64,000 nucleotides of DNA from Ganoderma boninense (Eukaryota; Basidiomycota; Agaricomycetes; Polyporales; Polyporaceae). Within the stretch, counting starts at the first letter, position 1. Each line of letters opens with the position of its first letter. A program made the position numbers and the translations under genes. The notes under the pieces are model-generated. The model saw nothing but the letters and a program-made list of their open reading frames with translations. It made no database searches and was not told where the DNA came from. Of this stretch, positions 23,635 through 34,337 are shown one piece after another. The stretch lies in the NCBI GenBank assembly GCA_002900995.3, contig CM035304.1:5286134-5350133 (forward strand), in the 5' to 3' direction.

Positions 23635-24066
23635 GCAGCTGCTTGCGTGCGGCAACTTGGGATAGTCGGCGGCTGCGGTTCAGCGTCTTGAAGGTGGACG
23701 TGCCGACGTATTTGACGTTGAGCGCGCTGGATATTCGCGTCTTTCAAGGGTTGGAGGACAACGGCACCTTTCCGCGATGGTGGACGTGGTCTGTAGATGG
23801 TCCCGGAGAAGGGCACCGGTGCCCTGGATGGTGGCGCAACCCATCAGCCGACGTGGTAAGTGACTGCTCCGTGTGCATTGTGGACGGCGGATACTTACAG
23901 GGCGCAGGGACCACCTATGCCTGTCTTTGAGTCAGATAAAGATGACTTAGCGACAGTTGCCGGCGACATGTATCTCACTTTAGAAGCCATTATGGCTGAA
24001 AAGGAAGCCGACCTGCGGGAGATAGACGGATGTATCGCGGAGGAGGAGCTAGAACTCAGTCGATAG

Positions 24067-24963
24067 TAGTGTCTAAGCCAGGGAAGACGTTTGTAACCTC
24101 GTTATTGCTCCGGCAGCCCTGTATCTCATGTACACGTGCTCGAACATGCTTGCAAGCGTTTGCGCGGGCTGTGTGAATTTCAGTTTCAGCATCCAACACA
24201 TGGAACAAAGAGGCTGCCGGAAGTGATGGCAACCTATTGAAATAAGACATACTGCAGGAATGAGTCCCCCAATATAATTGCTACGTAGTATTAAGGCCTG
24301 TTTTGCTTGGGTGAACACGAGGATTCGGACTTACGTTTTTTACCCTGCCCGGCCTCTGGATTGGGGTGAGTAACATGGGGGTCCTAAGTAGTGGTATGAT
24401 ATAAAGATAGGCCCACAATGCGGTGAGATTACTAGTGATGTGGTAGAAAATAAGATAAATGTACGCATAGTACTAGTATATTGAACATATGCTTGGGAAT
24501 ATGCCTGCAGGAAGGCTACGTACCAGAGGTGGGAGCGGCTTGGTGAGGTGACCGGCCGGTAAGCAAGCGCCTCCATGGGGGGTAGCGGGCCGGGAAGCAA
24601 GCGCCTGGATGAAGTCGCCCGGCCGCTCGCCCAAGTCTGCATGCTGGCAACTTATACTCTGGGAGTGAATTTCTCAACTCAGCATGCTGAAAAACTTGTG
24701 CGATGGTGACTATCACTTGTTTGATGGCGCAGCTGTGTAGGAGGAGCGTGAAAGGGGGTACATGCGAGCAGTCCGGCCGAGGAGCATAGCCACATATGGG
24801 CGTCAGCCGGCCGGAACGCTGAAGGCGCTTATAGAAGGTGTCCCGCCCGGCAATCATGAGTGGCTATGTTGTGGGGGCCGGCCGGGGTCGGCTGCCTATC
24901 AAATGAAGGTACAATGCTCAGCCGGGTAAGTAGTATTATCAGGTATTGTAATGGAACGGGCTC
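24067..24963. repeat. Right end of KDZ element, subterminal repeats
   Basis: 897 bp without a gene. It contains CCGGCCGG at 24552-24559, 24807-24814 and 24878-24885, a partial copy at 24773, and CCGGGTAAGTA at 24922-24932, the inverted partner of TACTTACCCGG near the left end. The stretch 24067-24550 is AT-richer and shows nothing recognisable. Confidence 0.45.
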
Positions 24964-25145
24964 AAGTGTCGCCGTAACGACCTGTTTCGCCTGACGGAAT
25001 AAAACTAATGAGCAAGAGACGTACGTTTGCACCCTCTTCGACTACAAGAGATAAACTCAAGCCCCATAGCACGGCGAAGGAGAGACGTAGAGTTGGAGCA
25101 TGGTTGTTGTCCGACGCGCGCACCCGCCAATACCTGAAAGGCGGC
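24964..25145 (-). pseudogene. DUF6534-like gene, part beyond the insertion
   Basis: Minus-strand segment abutting the right target duplication (AAGTGTC, 24964-24970). It encodes YWRVRASDNNHAPTLRL followed by a hydrophobic stretch, weakly like the cytosolic loop and fifth membrane span of DUF6534 proteins. Read through one duplication copy it continues in frame into the fragment ending at 6324 (QVVTATLYQFLAASSL). The connecting intron would be only 34 nt and the 5' exons could not be identified, so this half is less certain than the 3' half. Confidence 0.35.
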
Positions 25146-25940
25146 CGGCTATGGCGGGGTCCGTGGGTGACGAGTCGTTGTGACTTCGGGCTCGACAGAG
25201 CGGGGGAAGGTGAAATCTCAAATCCAGCACGTACCATTGTGGACCTGGATTCGATAGCACTCTGCCTCCGGGCTCTTTGGGGATTGTCTGGATGAGACGC
25301 CTCTGTTGTCCCTAATCACGACTGGGAACGAGTTTAAGTGAGGTGCTCGGCGACGTGCGAGAGCGACTTGTACACCCCGTTAACGACGGAAATAAGCAGA
25401 GTTGGACAGGTGGTGCTGATAGCGTTATTCGAGAAGAGGGGGCACACCAGGTATTTTGACTGCGAAGACATGGTCGGCCGGAGTGCTGAACAGTGCCGCT
25501 GGACGCAGTGCTGCGAGAAAGGAAACAGACGCCCATCCACTAGAGCGCGCGGCAAGAATATCAATGAGATCCATGAGACTCGGGCTCACTGGACGTTGCC
25601 CTTTTTGTCCCTGTTCGTTTCGAGGTCAACCGACTGACCTCTTCCACGTACTCACATCTGGCACACTAAATTGTCATAGCCTGGCCATTGACGGTTCACC
25701 ATATGTTTCATTGCCCTCCGAGTCCCCTCCGAAGGCTCAGGATCCAGCCACATCATCGTGGAGACCTGTCATGTTCCAGTTTTTCTCTCGGATACGCAAC
25801 TATCCCGCTCGTTTAATGTAATGGTACACCGACGTTCGTCTCCGGGTTGTGCAAACGTCGCTTGTCATCCATCTCAGGCCCAACGACCCGGATGACAAGC
25901 CCCAAACCCCCTCCTGTCCTCATCACGGACTCACTCACGG
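25146..25940. other. Intergenic, possible decayed gene 5' end
   Basis: No supportable gene. If the DUF6534-like gene was intact before the transposon landed, its 5' exons should be here on the minus strand. I could not reconstruct them, suggesting decay. The part near 25850-25940 is the 3' flank of the AAA+ gene. Confidence 0.35.
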
Positions 25941-28738
25941 TCACGTCCTCGCGATGCCCTTCACCTCCTCCGTGAACTCCTCCATCGTGTCCAGCGCGTC
26001 CGTCAGGTGCTTGAAGCTCAGCGGCACCTTCCTGCTCGCGGCGAGCGAGCTCGCCGTGCGCACCGCGTTCTTGATCTGCCGCCCGTTGACCGCGCGCGCG
26101 GCGAGTGCGTCGACGACGTGCTCCGGGAACGCCGCGCCGACCTTGCGGAGGAACGCGGCCCAGACCTGCTTGCGCGCAGCGGGGGTGAGCTCCTGGAAGT
26201 GCAGTGCGACGTGGATGCGCGAGAGGAAGGCCTCGTCGAACGCCTTGACGCGGTTCGTCGTCATGAAGAGGATGCCGCGGTAGTACTCGACGTGGCGCAG
26301 GCTGGGGATATATGCGTAAGGTTTGATGAACGTATGCTATAAGTGGAGAGAGGCTTACAATACCGCGACCATGGCGTTGCGCTCCATGTCGTGTAGGGAA
26401 CGCTGTTCGAGGAAGACGTCGGCCTGCACGAGTGGCGATGCGGTCAGCCTCGTTCCCCCGCTCTTATAGCCAAGCATCCTACCTCATCAATGAGCACAAT
26501 CGCGTTCCAGCTCGTCGCGATATCCAGAACGCGGTTCAGGGCTTGGTCAAGTGTGGTCGCTGACGTGCCAAGGTCCCCTCCACCAACAACATACAGCGGC
26601 CGCCGCACATGCTCGCTCGTCGCCTCGGCAGACAGAGTCTTTCCAACACCAGGAGGACCGAATAGGTTGATGACGAGGCCGTGTCCCTTGCCCTGCACGA
26701 AGTCGTCGAAGCCAGAGTCGCTGTTGTGCGACTCCACGAGCGACTTCAGGAGGTCCTTGCGATCGTCGGGGAGGACGAGGTTCTCGAACGCCTCGTCGTT
26801 CCACACAATCGGCTGGACGTGCTGGATGTTGAACTCGACTGCCCATCACACGATTAACGAAAATTCATGTACAAAGGACAGACGGAAAGGCTTACGCCAG
26901 GTTTTGTCGGCCAAGCTGAACCCGTACACGACGGGCGGCGTGAGCATCAGCTCGTCCGCAGTGAGCTCCACGGTCTCGCGCGGGACCTTGTTGCGTGCTT
27001 GGAATGTCTGGATGTTCGCGTTGTCTGTGGAAGGACGCTGTGAGGACCGCTTCTTGGGGCGCCCCTTGCGACGCGGTCTGGACGTACTGGTCGGCTGTGG
27101 AATGTAGTTCCCCCATTCGTCTGTTTGCTGCATGCCGGGCCCCTCAGGCTTGATGATCGGCATCTCGTATGTCGAGTTCATTCGTTTAAAAGTGCCTATA
27201 TGCGCGCAAGGCCAGGTTCAGCGTGGAGAAGAAACACACTATTTGCGGAAATACCTCTGTCGATCATGATGCGGGACTTGACCTGGGTGAAGTTAAGGTG
27301 AGCAACAAAATCAAGCTATCCGCAAGATAGCGCCTACCTCGAACTTCACCGTCTGCTTCATGCCCATCCCCCGTCCCCCAACCGTAAACGACGCAGACCC
27401 ATCGTACTGCATATGGTGGATGCCCCTCAAGCCCACCCACTTCTTCCCCCTCTCCACGAGCGCCTGCTGGAGAACCGCAGCCTGCGGGTGGAACGCGAGC
27501 GGGTACACGTCGAGCGAGCAGATCTTGACCGTCCCCTTGAAATACGGCAGGTACATCTTATGCTGCACCCTCCCGTACGCCTTCCCGCTCGCCCTCCGGA
27601 GCGCCGCGTCCGCAGCAGTGTCCCCTCCAGCAGGCGACGGCGGTGGGAAGTACGGCATCAGGCCCCCGGTCAAGGCGTTGCCGGGGGCGGCGGGGTTGAA
27701 CACGCCCGCGCCGTACGCGCCCGCGGCGCCGCGCGGCTCGTCGAGCGTGTCGACGCTCTCGCAGAGGAGCTCGAGCGCGCCCCCGAGCGCGTCTGCGCGG
27801 ACCGCCGAGACGAGGTGGAACGCGCGCGGCTCGCCCGTGACGGGGCACTCGGCGACGACGGGCGTGCGCGGGACGAAGTGTGCGAAGAGCGTGTCGTATG
27901 TGGTCTCGCCGTGCGCGGCGAGGTGCGCGACCTTGGCGAGCGTCGCGGCGTAGTCGCGCCGCAAGTAGTCGAGCAGCACCGTGACGGTCTGGAGGGTGTA
28001 GGTCTGCTCGGTTGTGCGGTGAGGGTTCTGCTCGAGCGCGCGGCGGTACTCCTCGAAGCGCGGGAGGAAGGTGAGCAGGAGGTACGGGTCGAGCTGTATG
28101 CGCGCCAGTCAGCAACCTGCTGAATTCTACATGGTGAAGGATGAAATCGTGCACACCTCCAGAGGCTCAGCCGTCCACGAGACACCGGGGACCTTCTGAA
28201 TGACCTCCCTTAGAGCAATCAGCAGGTACGGGCTCTTCACGACGACTTGGAATGTCGGCTCCTCCTTCTCCTTATCCTCACCAGGCTGCGGCAGCTTCCT
28301 CACCACGACAAAGCAGAAGTCCTGCCACGGGTCGTTCCCGTCGTTCGACCCGTTCCCAACCGCCTTGAGCGCGTCGTCCGGGCGCACCTTCGCGGATGTG
28401 TTCCGGTACTTCCATGTCTTCGACCAGCCGCTCCAGAAGTAATCCACGCGCTTCACCTTCAAGTTTGGGGGAGGGGGCGGGGTGGCGGGCGCGCACACGA
28501 GCGGTGTGGTGGACTGCCCGTCGTCGTCCTCGGGCCCGTCCTCATGCACGACCCAGTCGCCGCGCCTGTTACGGCTCTGGTAGGGCCCGGTTGTGGACGA
28601 TGGGAACCACGAGGGGCTCGGTGGAATCGCTGTGGGAGCACCGGGTAGAGGGCGCGCACTCGGCGGGGTACCCTTTTCGGACTCGAAACCGGCCGGCCCG
28701 GTACGAGAGGTGCCGCGCAACGACAAGAATCGACGCAT
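25941..28738 (-). CDS. AAA+ ATPase with N-terminal DUF7025-like region
   Basis: Fungal AAA+ ATPase of unknown substrate, one of three paralogues here. Seven exons (28738-28157, 28093-27338, 27282-27255, 27195-26896, 26838-26483, 26423-26359, 26301-25941) agree in phase and give 815 aa. The N-terminal half is the DUF7025-like region seen in these ATPases: FLPRFEEYRRALE, later YFKGTVKICSLDVYPLAFH and SRIMIDRGTF. The C-terminal AAA module has Walker A GPPGVGKT (about residue 617), Walker B IVLIDEADVF, split by an intron after DE, and a sensor/arginine-finger region TTNRVKAFDEAFLSRIHVAL. It has five introns that the two paralogues lack, and a longer Pro-rich N-terminus. These proteins are often annotated as generic P-loop ATPases, and their role is not established. 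Confidence 0.85.
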
Positions 28739-29369
28739 CGTAGCGAGTCTTCTTCCTAGTGGGAGGTTGGAGGGGCTTATCTGTATGCTCGCGATGGCGA
28801 CAGAGGTCAGTAAGTGGTCGACACACAACATTGCCAGCTATATATGGCCCTCCCCGTCGTCGCCGACAGCTGCTCACACAGCAATCGCATCCGCGGCCCC
28901 GCCCCGCTGAGGATGACTCCGTGCGGGGAACGTAAAGGCTTCGATTGCGTCTGCAAACGTGCGAGCAGCGCGATCCAAGGATCAAAGAAAGGTCTCAACT
29001 CCGCGTTATCAGCCTCCATGCACGTCGATTGTGGTTTTAGGGTGCCTGCAGGCAGTCACGGGGCGGGGGCTCGGCCTCTCCTTGCTGCGGGTGGGCCGAA
29101 CCCTAATACACATCGCGAAGCCCCTTGACATTCGGACGCGCGATGCGCTGCAGCACTGGCAATGTAAGTTTCCTTTTGCGTCTCATGTCAAGTGCAGGTA
29201 GCATGGAATCATCTGCAAGGAAGAGGAATTGGTCATGAGCATATGACTCCGTTCCAGCCGGAGATTAACGGAACCTCACCTATTGTGCGTCGATCCACGA
29301 CTCGGCAGCGACATCGGGGACTCGAGACATGGAAGTGTCCGTATGCATGACATTTGTCCAAGGTGTGAC
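28739..29369. other. Intergenic
   Basis: Upstream region of the AAA+ gene and downstream region of the thaumatin-like gene. No gene seen. TATATAT at 28837-28843 is about 100 bp upstream of the AAA+ start codon on the minus strand and could be its TATA element. Confidence 0.35.
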
Positions 29370-31037
29370 TCAGAAGCCTACTGCTAATGTAACAGCTACG
29401 CTGAGCGTAAGCATGGTGAACATGATCGTAATTACCGGTCGTTGCAGTGCGGCACCGTTAGGGCGTGCAGTGTCGCTGCCGGTGACACCTTGCGTGGACG
29501 ACGTGGTGGATGACGTCCCAGCCACACTCGTCACAGAATCTGCAGCAGAACTGCCACTCGCCGGGGTAATGGAAGAAGCTGCTGCACCGGTGGAAGTCCC
29601 GGTAGCAGTGGTGGCGGCTGAATTCATCGCCGCCGACCCAGACGCAGCATTAGAAGATACCTCAGACGGTCTGAGTTCGTCAAGTCAGCGCATTAAACAA
29701 ACAAATGAGCATGTGAGACGCGACACTCACGGGCAGAATGTCAGAGTGTAGTCTGCGCCGATACCGGCATCGCAAACTAGCAACGCAGTTCCGCTCGACT
29801 CGTCGTACGCGTACGCATATGCGTCCGGGCAGTTGCCCTCTGCAAAATACCGCATATGTCAGGCAGGACCAGAGGATGGCATTGCGTGGAACCTACTGAA
29901 GTAGCTATAGTACTGGACACCGGACGCAGGGCATGTTGCGGGGGTGTTGTGACTGCCGGTGCAGCAGTTCGCCGAGTCGGCTGTTGAAGATCAGAAGTTA
30001 ACCAGAAGAGACGAAACATGAATATGGCAACTCGCTTGGATCTCCGTCAAGATTGGCGTCGCATGCGCTCTTGCAGCCCACAGCAATGCCGTTCGAGTCG
30101 AAGGGGCCTTTCAAGGGATCTGGGCCTGTAGTAGAGAATAGTGAGAGAAGCGCATATATGAGATATTCAACGAGAACTCACAATTCGGAATGAGATCGAC
30201 AGGGCATCCAGCGGTGGGACAATCGATTCCAGCGGTGAACGTGATCTCCATTGGCAGATTGAAGCCATCAACCAGAGATACTGGATAGCATATGGTCAAT
30301 GTATGCGTCCCTCCGAGAGACTATCTGATCTTGGCGACACTCACCATCATAGAAATCTTGGTTTCCGTCACCCTGGAGTGTCCATTCTGCCACGGAGACG
30401 GGAGGAACGCCCTGAGGAGCGGCGTTCAGAGCGAAGTTTCACGCGCAAGACGTGACCAGGAGAGCTGACCGTTCCTGTATGCGGATCACACAAGAGACCG
30501 CCGTTACACCAACCGTCCAGGCACGTCGGTCCACTGGTGATCGTGAAGTCGCAGTCACGACGACCCTTTGCGCATGGGATGAATGTCAGGAAAGAATGGA
30601 CGGAGGTCACAGTCACTCACCCATATCCTGCCAGCTTTCCAGTTGTCAGGGACGTTGAAGGAGACGGAGTTTGACGGGGGTGCTTCCCATCTTCCGGACG
30701 TGGCGGAGCATGATCAGGGCCCAGGTCGGGGAAGGTTTTATAGAATTGACACTCACCCAGTGGGGAAGTCGGGCACTGCAGTGCCAGCCGATAGATCGGT
30801 GAATATCTAGTTCACTTCCGGTCACTTCACCACGATGCAGTCCAGCGTAATACGGAGACATACCGCAGGCCTGGATCGCTTGTCAGCACTCGATTCTACA
30901 TATGCGTGCGGGAACAACGCTTACCATATCGTGAAAGGACACGAATTGACGACCGTGAATGTCCTGGCGGAAGAAAAAGCTACAAGAGCGGATAGGGTGA
31001 ATGGGATCCATATGAACAGACTGTGATACAGAGACAT
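29370..31037 (-). CDS. Thaumatin-like protein with GPI-type tail
   Basis: Secreted thaumatin-like protein. Eleven exons join in phase: 31037-30925, 30870-30864, 30806-30757, 30690-30621, 30565-30470, 30411-30345, 30280-30182, 30125-30036, 29980-29897, 29839-29731 and 29670-29370, for 361 aa. Residues 1-25 are a signal peptide (IPFTLSALVAFSSA). The mature domain starts FTVVNSCPFTIWPA and contains TAVPDFPTGW, VPDNWKAGRIWGRRDCDF, DFYDVSLVDGFNLPM, DSANCCTGSHNTPATCP and CPDAYAYAYDESSGTA, with the paired cysteines of the fold. A Ser/Thr/Ala-rich stretch and a hydrophobic end (about residues 340-361) suggest a GPI anchor. Exon 2 is only 7 nt (Trp-Pro-Ala), and the intron after exon 8 uses a GC donor. 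Fungal members can bind or cleave beta-glucan; the role here is inferred. Confidence 0.88.
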
Positions 31038-32209
31038 GGCGACGTAGGGTCCGTATCGATACAATAGAGTTCGTGATATGCGGCGAGGGAGTCCTGAGGG
31101 ATGCTGGTGGTATCGAAGACTTCGTCTAGTGATGGAAGGGGAGCTGCAGCAGGAGGGACAGCGACAGCACAATCCGAGGTCGATGTCGAAGAGCACTGTC
31201 AGATGGAGCTGGCCACGGTGTGCCGCGACATAAGGCTGGAAGTCAGAGCAAATAGCATACACTGCAGTGCGGAAGACGAGGACTGCGCAGCGCCATGGAT
31301 GCGGCGTGGGTACCACGCACTGGCAGACGATGACGCGGTAGTCGCTCGCGCCTCATGTGCGTTCGGTGTTCTTCCGTGGCGTCTAACATGAATAAATGGT
31401 CGTCGGCTGTCTCCTGCACAGCATTGGGGAGACGCCTCACCCATATTTGCCGCTGACTTGACCCTCATCTGCTTGCTCCTCCTCTACACGAGTCGCTCAA
31501 CTCTGCGGCGACATCCATTTAGAAGTGCCTGTGTGCAGCTCTCCAAGGTCTCTTGAGTCAGGACCTTTCGCCCTTTAAGTGCGGAATACGAAGTCACAGT
31601 GAACTCTCGAGCTCGGAACCTAGTGGAGAAGGCTGTCCGCCTCGATCTCAGCCACATACAGCACACAGCTTCTTCAAAACACGCCCCTTGTCAAGCCAAC
31701 TGTGGTAAACATTGCGGTGCTCTTGTGGTAAGTGGAAAACCTTTCGGATTTGAAGGGATGTTCAGCTCAGTTCCTTGCTGTGACCCTTCTGGAAGGGCAA
31801 GTACAGGATGTCTCCACTCATGACCGGGAAAGGACCGTAGGCTTCCAAAGCTATCCTGTGTTGTCTGCCCTGGACAACCCCAGAAGAATGTCCTGGTGCC
31901 GCCAGGTGCTCAATTACCAATACCAGCTCCCAAGACGGACACCGCAGCCGTCTTTCAGCGCCTCCGCGTAAGTTATTCCCTCCCCATCTTCATAAGTTCA
32001 TGAACGCAGCACGTCGTGAGTCATTGACCACCATGCGTTATCTGCATTCAGGTCAACACGGCGGTTAGGAAGGGACCGTCCGTAAAATGTGGCGTTGATA
32101 AGATTTGAGTCACGACCACACCTGACCGCGCGCAGACGTAGAAAAGGCTCTGGGTAGGGGACCCACCACCTCCAGATCCACCTCACGCATTCCTCACCAG
32201 CTCTTCCTC
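31038..32209. other. Intergenic, nothing recognised
   Basis: About 1.2 kb between divergent genes (thaumatin-like minus, AAA+ plus). Short open frames are present without motif or splice support. It should contain both promoters. Confidence 0.35.
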
Positions 32210-34337
32210 ATGGCATCCACCAACAGCTCCGGCAGCACCGACATCGAGGCCGCAACATCCACCGCCCCCACTCCCGCTACCACCACATCCTCTGTCGAGA
32301 TCGCCCTCAACTTGGACGTCAAGTTCGTCGATTCGCGATGGGACGAACAGTCCGACTCGTGGAAGTACAATGATACCACCAACTCCGACATTGCCGCCGA
32401 GCTTGTGCAGCCGATGGGGGCTGAAGACTCGGGGAGCGACTCCTGGAAGGAGTATTGCTTCGTAGTCGTCCGGAAATATTCGAGGGTGCCGCCACATGTC
32501 AGGCCCACAATCACCTTCGAAGTCATCCTCAAGAGTCCGTACCTCATCAAAGCGTGCAAGGACATCATGGCTGACGTTCACGGGGTATCGTGGAATTCCC
32601 AGCCGATCAATGTGAGTTCCAGCGCGCATTCTTCACGTCCGCACTTTCCTAGAGCTCACCACGCTGCAGCTGGAACCTAAGGTACTCATCGCCTACTTCC
32701 CGCGGCTCGAGGCGTACGAACAGACCCTCTCGTCTCGCACCGGACGCACGGAGGAGGACGACCGTGTGATCAAGTCCCTCAAAGTGCTCCTCGTGCATAT
32801 GCGCAAACACTACAAGCAGACGCTGGCGCGCATCGCTACCCTTGTGGCAAACCACGAAATTACGTTCGACCTCCTGTATGCGATCTTGCTCCCCGGAACA
32901 ATCATCATCCGCCGCTGCCCCGTCACGCGCGAGACCCATGCGCTCAAGCTCCTGGCAGCGACTGACTTTTCCAGCATGGGGCAGAAGTTCTGGAGCCTCG
33001 ACTGCGAATACCTCGAGTACTCCGCGAACGCCGACGAAGATGACGGACAGGACGTTGGGTGGGGTGACAACACAGCGCAGCCCGTCCGCTTCGGCATGTT
33101 CAATGCTTGCGCGCAGATTCACGGGTTCGACGGCGTCGAGAAGATCAGCTCTCTCTCCGCGTACCCCATCGAGTTCCACCCCGACCCCTCATCACTCCAG
33201 GCCACGCTCCTCGAGCGTGCGCGCAAGTGGGTCTCCCTCTGCGGCATGCACCACATGCACTACCAAGGCAACGCCGGGCGGATGGAGTGGACTTCAGGCA
33301 ACCTCAAGCTCAGGCGGTACAGCGTCCGCTCGCGCATCATGATCGACAAGGCCGGATTCTCTCGCATCGACGCCAACTACGACCTCCCCAACCCTGAGCG
33401 CATGCTCCCACCCCGCGCTAACGCGGACGATGGCGTGTACGGCCTCACCGACGCAGAGCTCCTCCTCACACCCCCGATCGTCTACGGCTTCAGCCTGAGC
33501 GACAAGCTCTGGCTCGAGTTCAACGTCAACCACGTTGCGGCGATCGAGTGGAACGACGAGGCCTTCGCGGGCCTCGTCCTGCAGCCCGAGCGCAAGGACC
33601 TCCTCCGCGGACTCATCGAGGCCCACGGACGTCTTGCCTCCGGCGACGGCCCCGCGCGCTTCGACGACTTCGTCCGTGGCAAGGGTCAGGGCCTCGTCAT
33701 CAACCTCTTCGGCCCGCCCGGGGTCGGCAAGACGCTCTCGGCGGAGGCGACGAGCGAGCACCTCCGCCGCCCGCTGTACATCGTGGGGAGCGGGGACCTC
33801 GGGACGAGCGCAGGGAGCCTGGACAACGCGCTGCGGGAGGCGTTCGAGCTGGCGGCGGCGTGGCGGGCGGTGCTGCTGATCGACGAGGCGGACGTGTTCC
33901 TCGAGCAGCGGTCGCTGCACGACCTCGAGCGGAACGCCATGGTCGCTGTGTTCCTGCGGCACGTCGAGTACTACCGCGGGATCCTGTTCATGACGACGAA
34001 CCGGATCCGGACGTTCGACGAGGCGTTCCTGTCGCGGATCCACGTCGCGCTGCACTTTGAGGAGCTGAGCGTGGGGACGAAGGTGCAGATCTGGCGGGCG
34101 TTCTTGCGGAAGGCGGGGGTTGGGGGACGCGGAGCTAGAGGAGGGGGAGGGGGGGGACTGCTGGCGCGGCTTGCGGAGCGGGAGATCAACGGGCGGCAGA
34201 TCAAGAACGCGTGCCGGACGGCGACTGCGCTGGCGGTGAGTCGGGGGGAGAGGATGCGTCTCGAGCATCTGGAGCAGGCGCTGAATGCGATGGAGGAGTT
34301 CATGACGGACTTCGCGGCCGTCTCGGAGCGGACGTAG
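32210..34337 (+). CDS. AAA+ ATPase with DUF7025-like region, copy 2
   Basis: Paralogue of the 25941-28738 ATPase with only one intron: exons 32210-32611 and 32670-34337, 689 aa. DUF7025-like region: VLIAYFPRLEAYEQTL, VEKISSLSAYPIEFHPDPSS, MHHMHYQGNA, SRIMIDKAGFSRID. AAA module: FDDFVRGKGQGLVINLFGPP with Walker A GPPGVGKT at about residue 482, Walker B VLLIDEADVF near 536, then EQRSLHDLERNAMVAVFLRH and FMTTNRIRTFDEAFLSRIH. It is almost identical to the inverted copy at 51543-53689 except at the ends and over a short stretch near 34118-34157. There this copy reads Gly/Arg-rich where the other reads acidic, explained by one extra and one missing G. The loss of introns relative to the first copy suggests retroposition or intron loss before the duplication. 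Confidence 0.88.

Larger units (their letters stand above)
20563..24066 (+). pseudogene. Small KDZ 3' gene split by palindrome
   Basis: Gene immediately 3' of the transposase, family not recognised. Coding parts are 20563-20805, 20860-20974, then 23635-23855 and 23908-24066, with a 2,660-bp palindromic insertion between the second and third blocks. Leaving the insertion out joins codons CAT-A/GC in frame, and both flanking introns then have phase 0, giving 245 aa. The N-terminal half is an Ala-rich helix (TAEDAAALYQREANAAAIAL). The middle has TWDSRRLRFSVLKVDVP and FPRWWTWSVDG. The C-terminus is an acidic helix ending EEEELELSR. As it stands the frame hits TAG at 20977, so the product is truncated after about 120 residues. 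Frame agreement over three joins supports a once-continuous gene; its function is unknown. Confidence 0.55.
6325..24963 (+). mobile_element. Giant KDZ-superfamily transposon with TET/JBP gene
   Basis: An 18,639-bp block that I infer to be one DNA transposon. It is flanked by a 7-bp direct repeat, sits inside a DUF6534-like gene, and has GC-rich CCGGCCGG octamers within 310 bp of the left end and 415 bp of the right end. A weak terminal inverted similarity is centred on TTACTTACCCGG (left, 6354-6365) and TACTTACCCGG (right, inverted, 24922-24932). Genes in order are 6716-7717 minus, 8068-11522 plus, 11671-14397 minus, 14794-16275 plus (TET/JBP), 16580-20464 plus (KDZ transposase) and 20563-24066 plus. 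KDZ elements that carry TET/JBP genes are known from Agaricomycetes (Iyer and colleagues, 2014). The content is firm; the exact ends rest on the duplication and the split host gene. Confidence 0.75.

Noticed and set aside
27413..28123. Long plus-strand frame opposite the AAA+ gene
   Set aside because: Its Arg/Glu-rich composition is the usual antisense shadow of GC-rich coding sequence; the minus strand carries the real motifs.
29329..29751. 140-codon plus-strand frame at the thaumatin gene 3' end
   Set aside because: Antisense of the Ser/Thr/Ala-rich tail exon, which is anchored by eleven phase-consistent minus-strand exons.
33294..34268. 324-codon minus-strand frame over AAA+ copy 2
   Set aside because: Antisense shadow of the AAA core; the same frame recurs opposite copy 3 (51426-52589), following the duplicated sequence rather than a gene.
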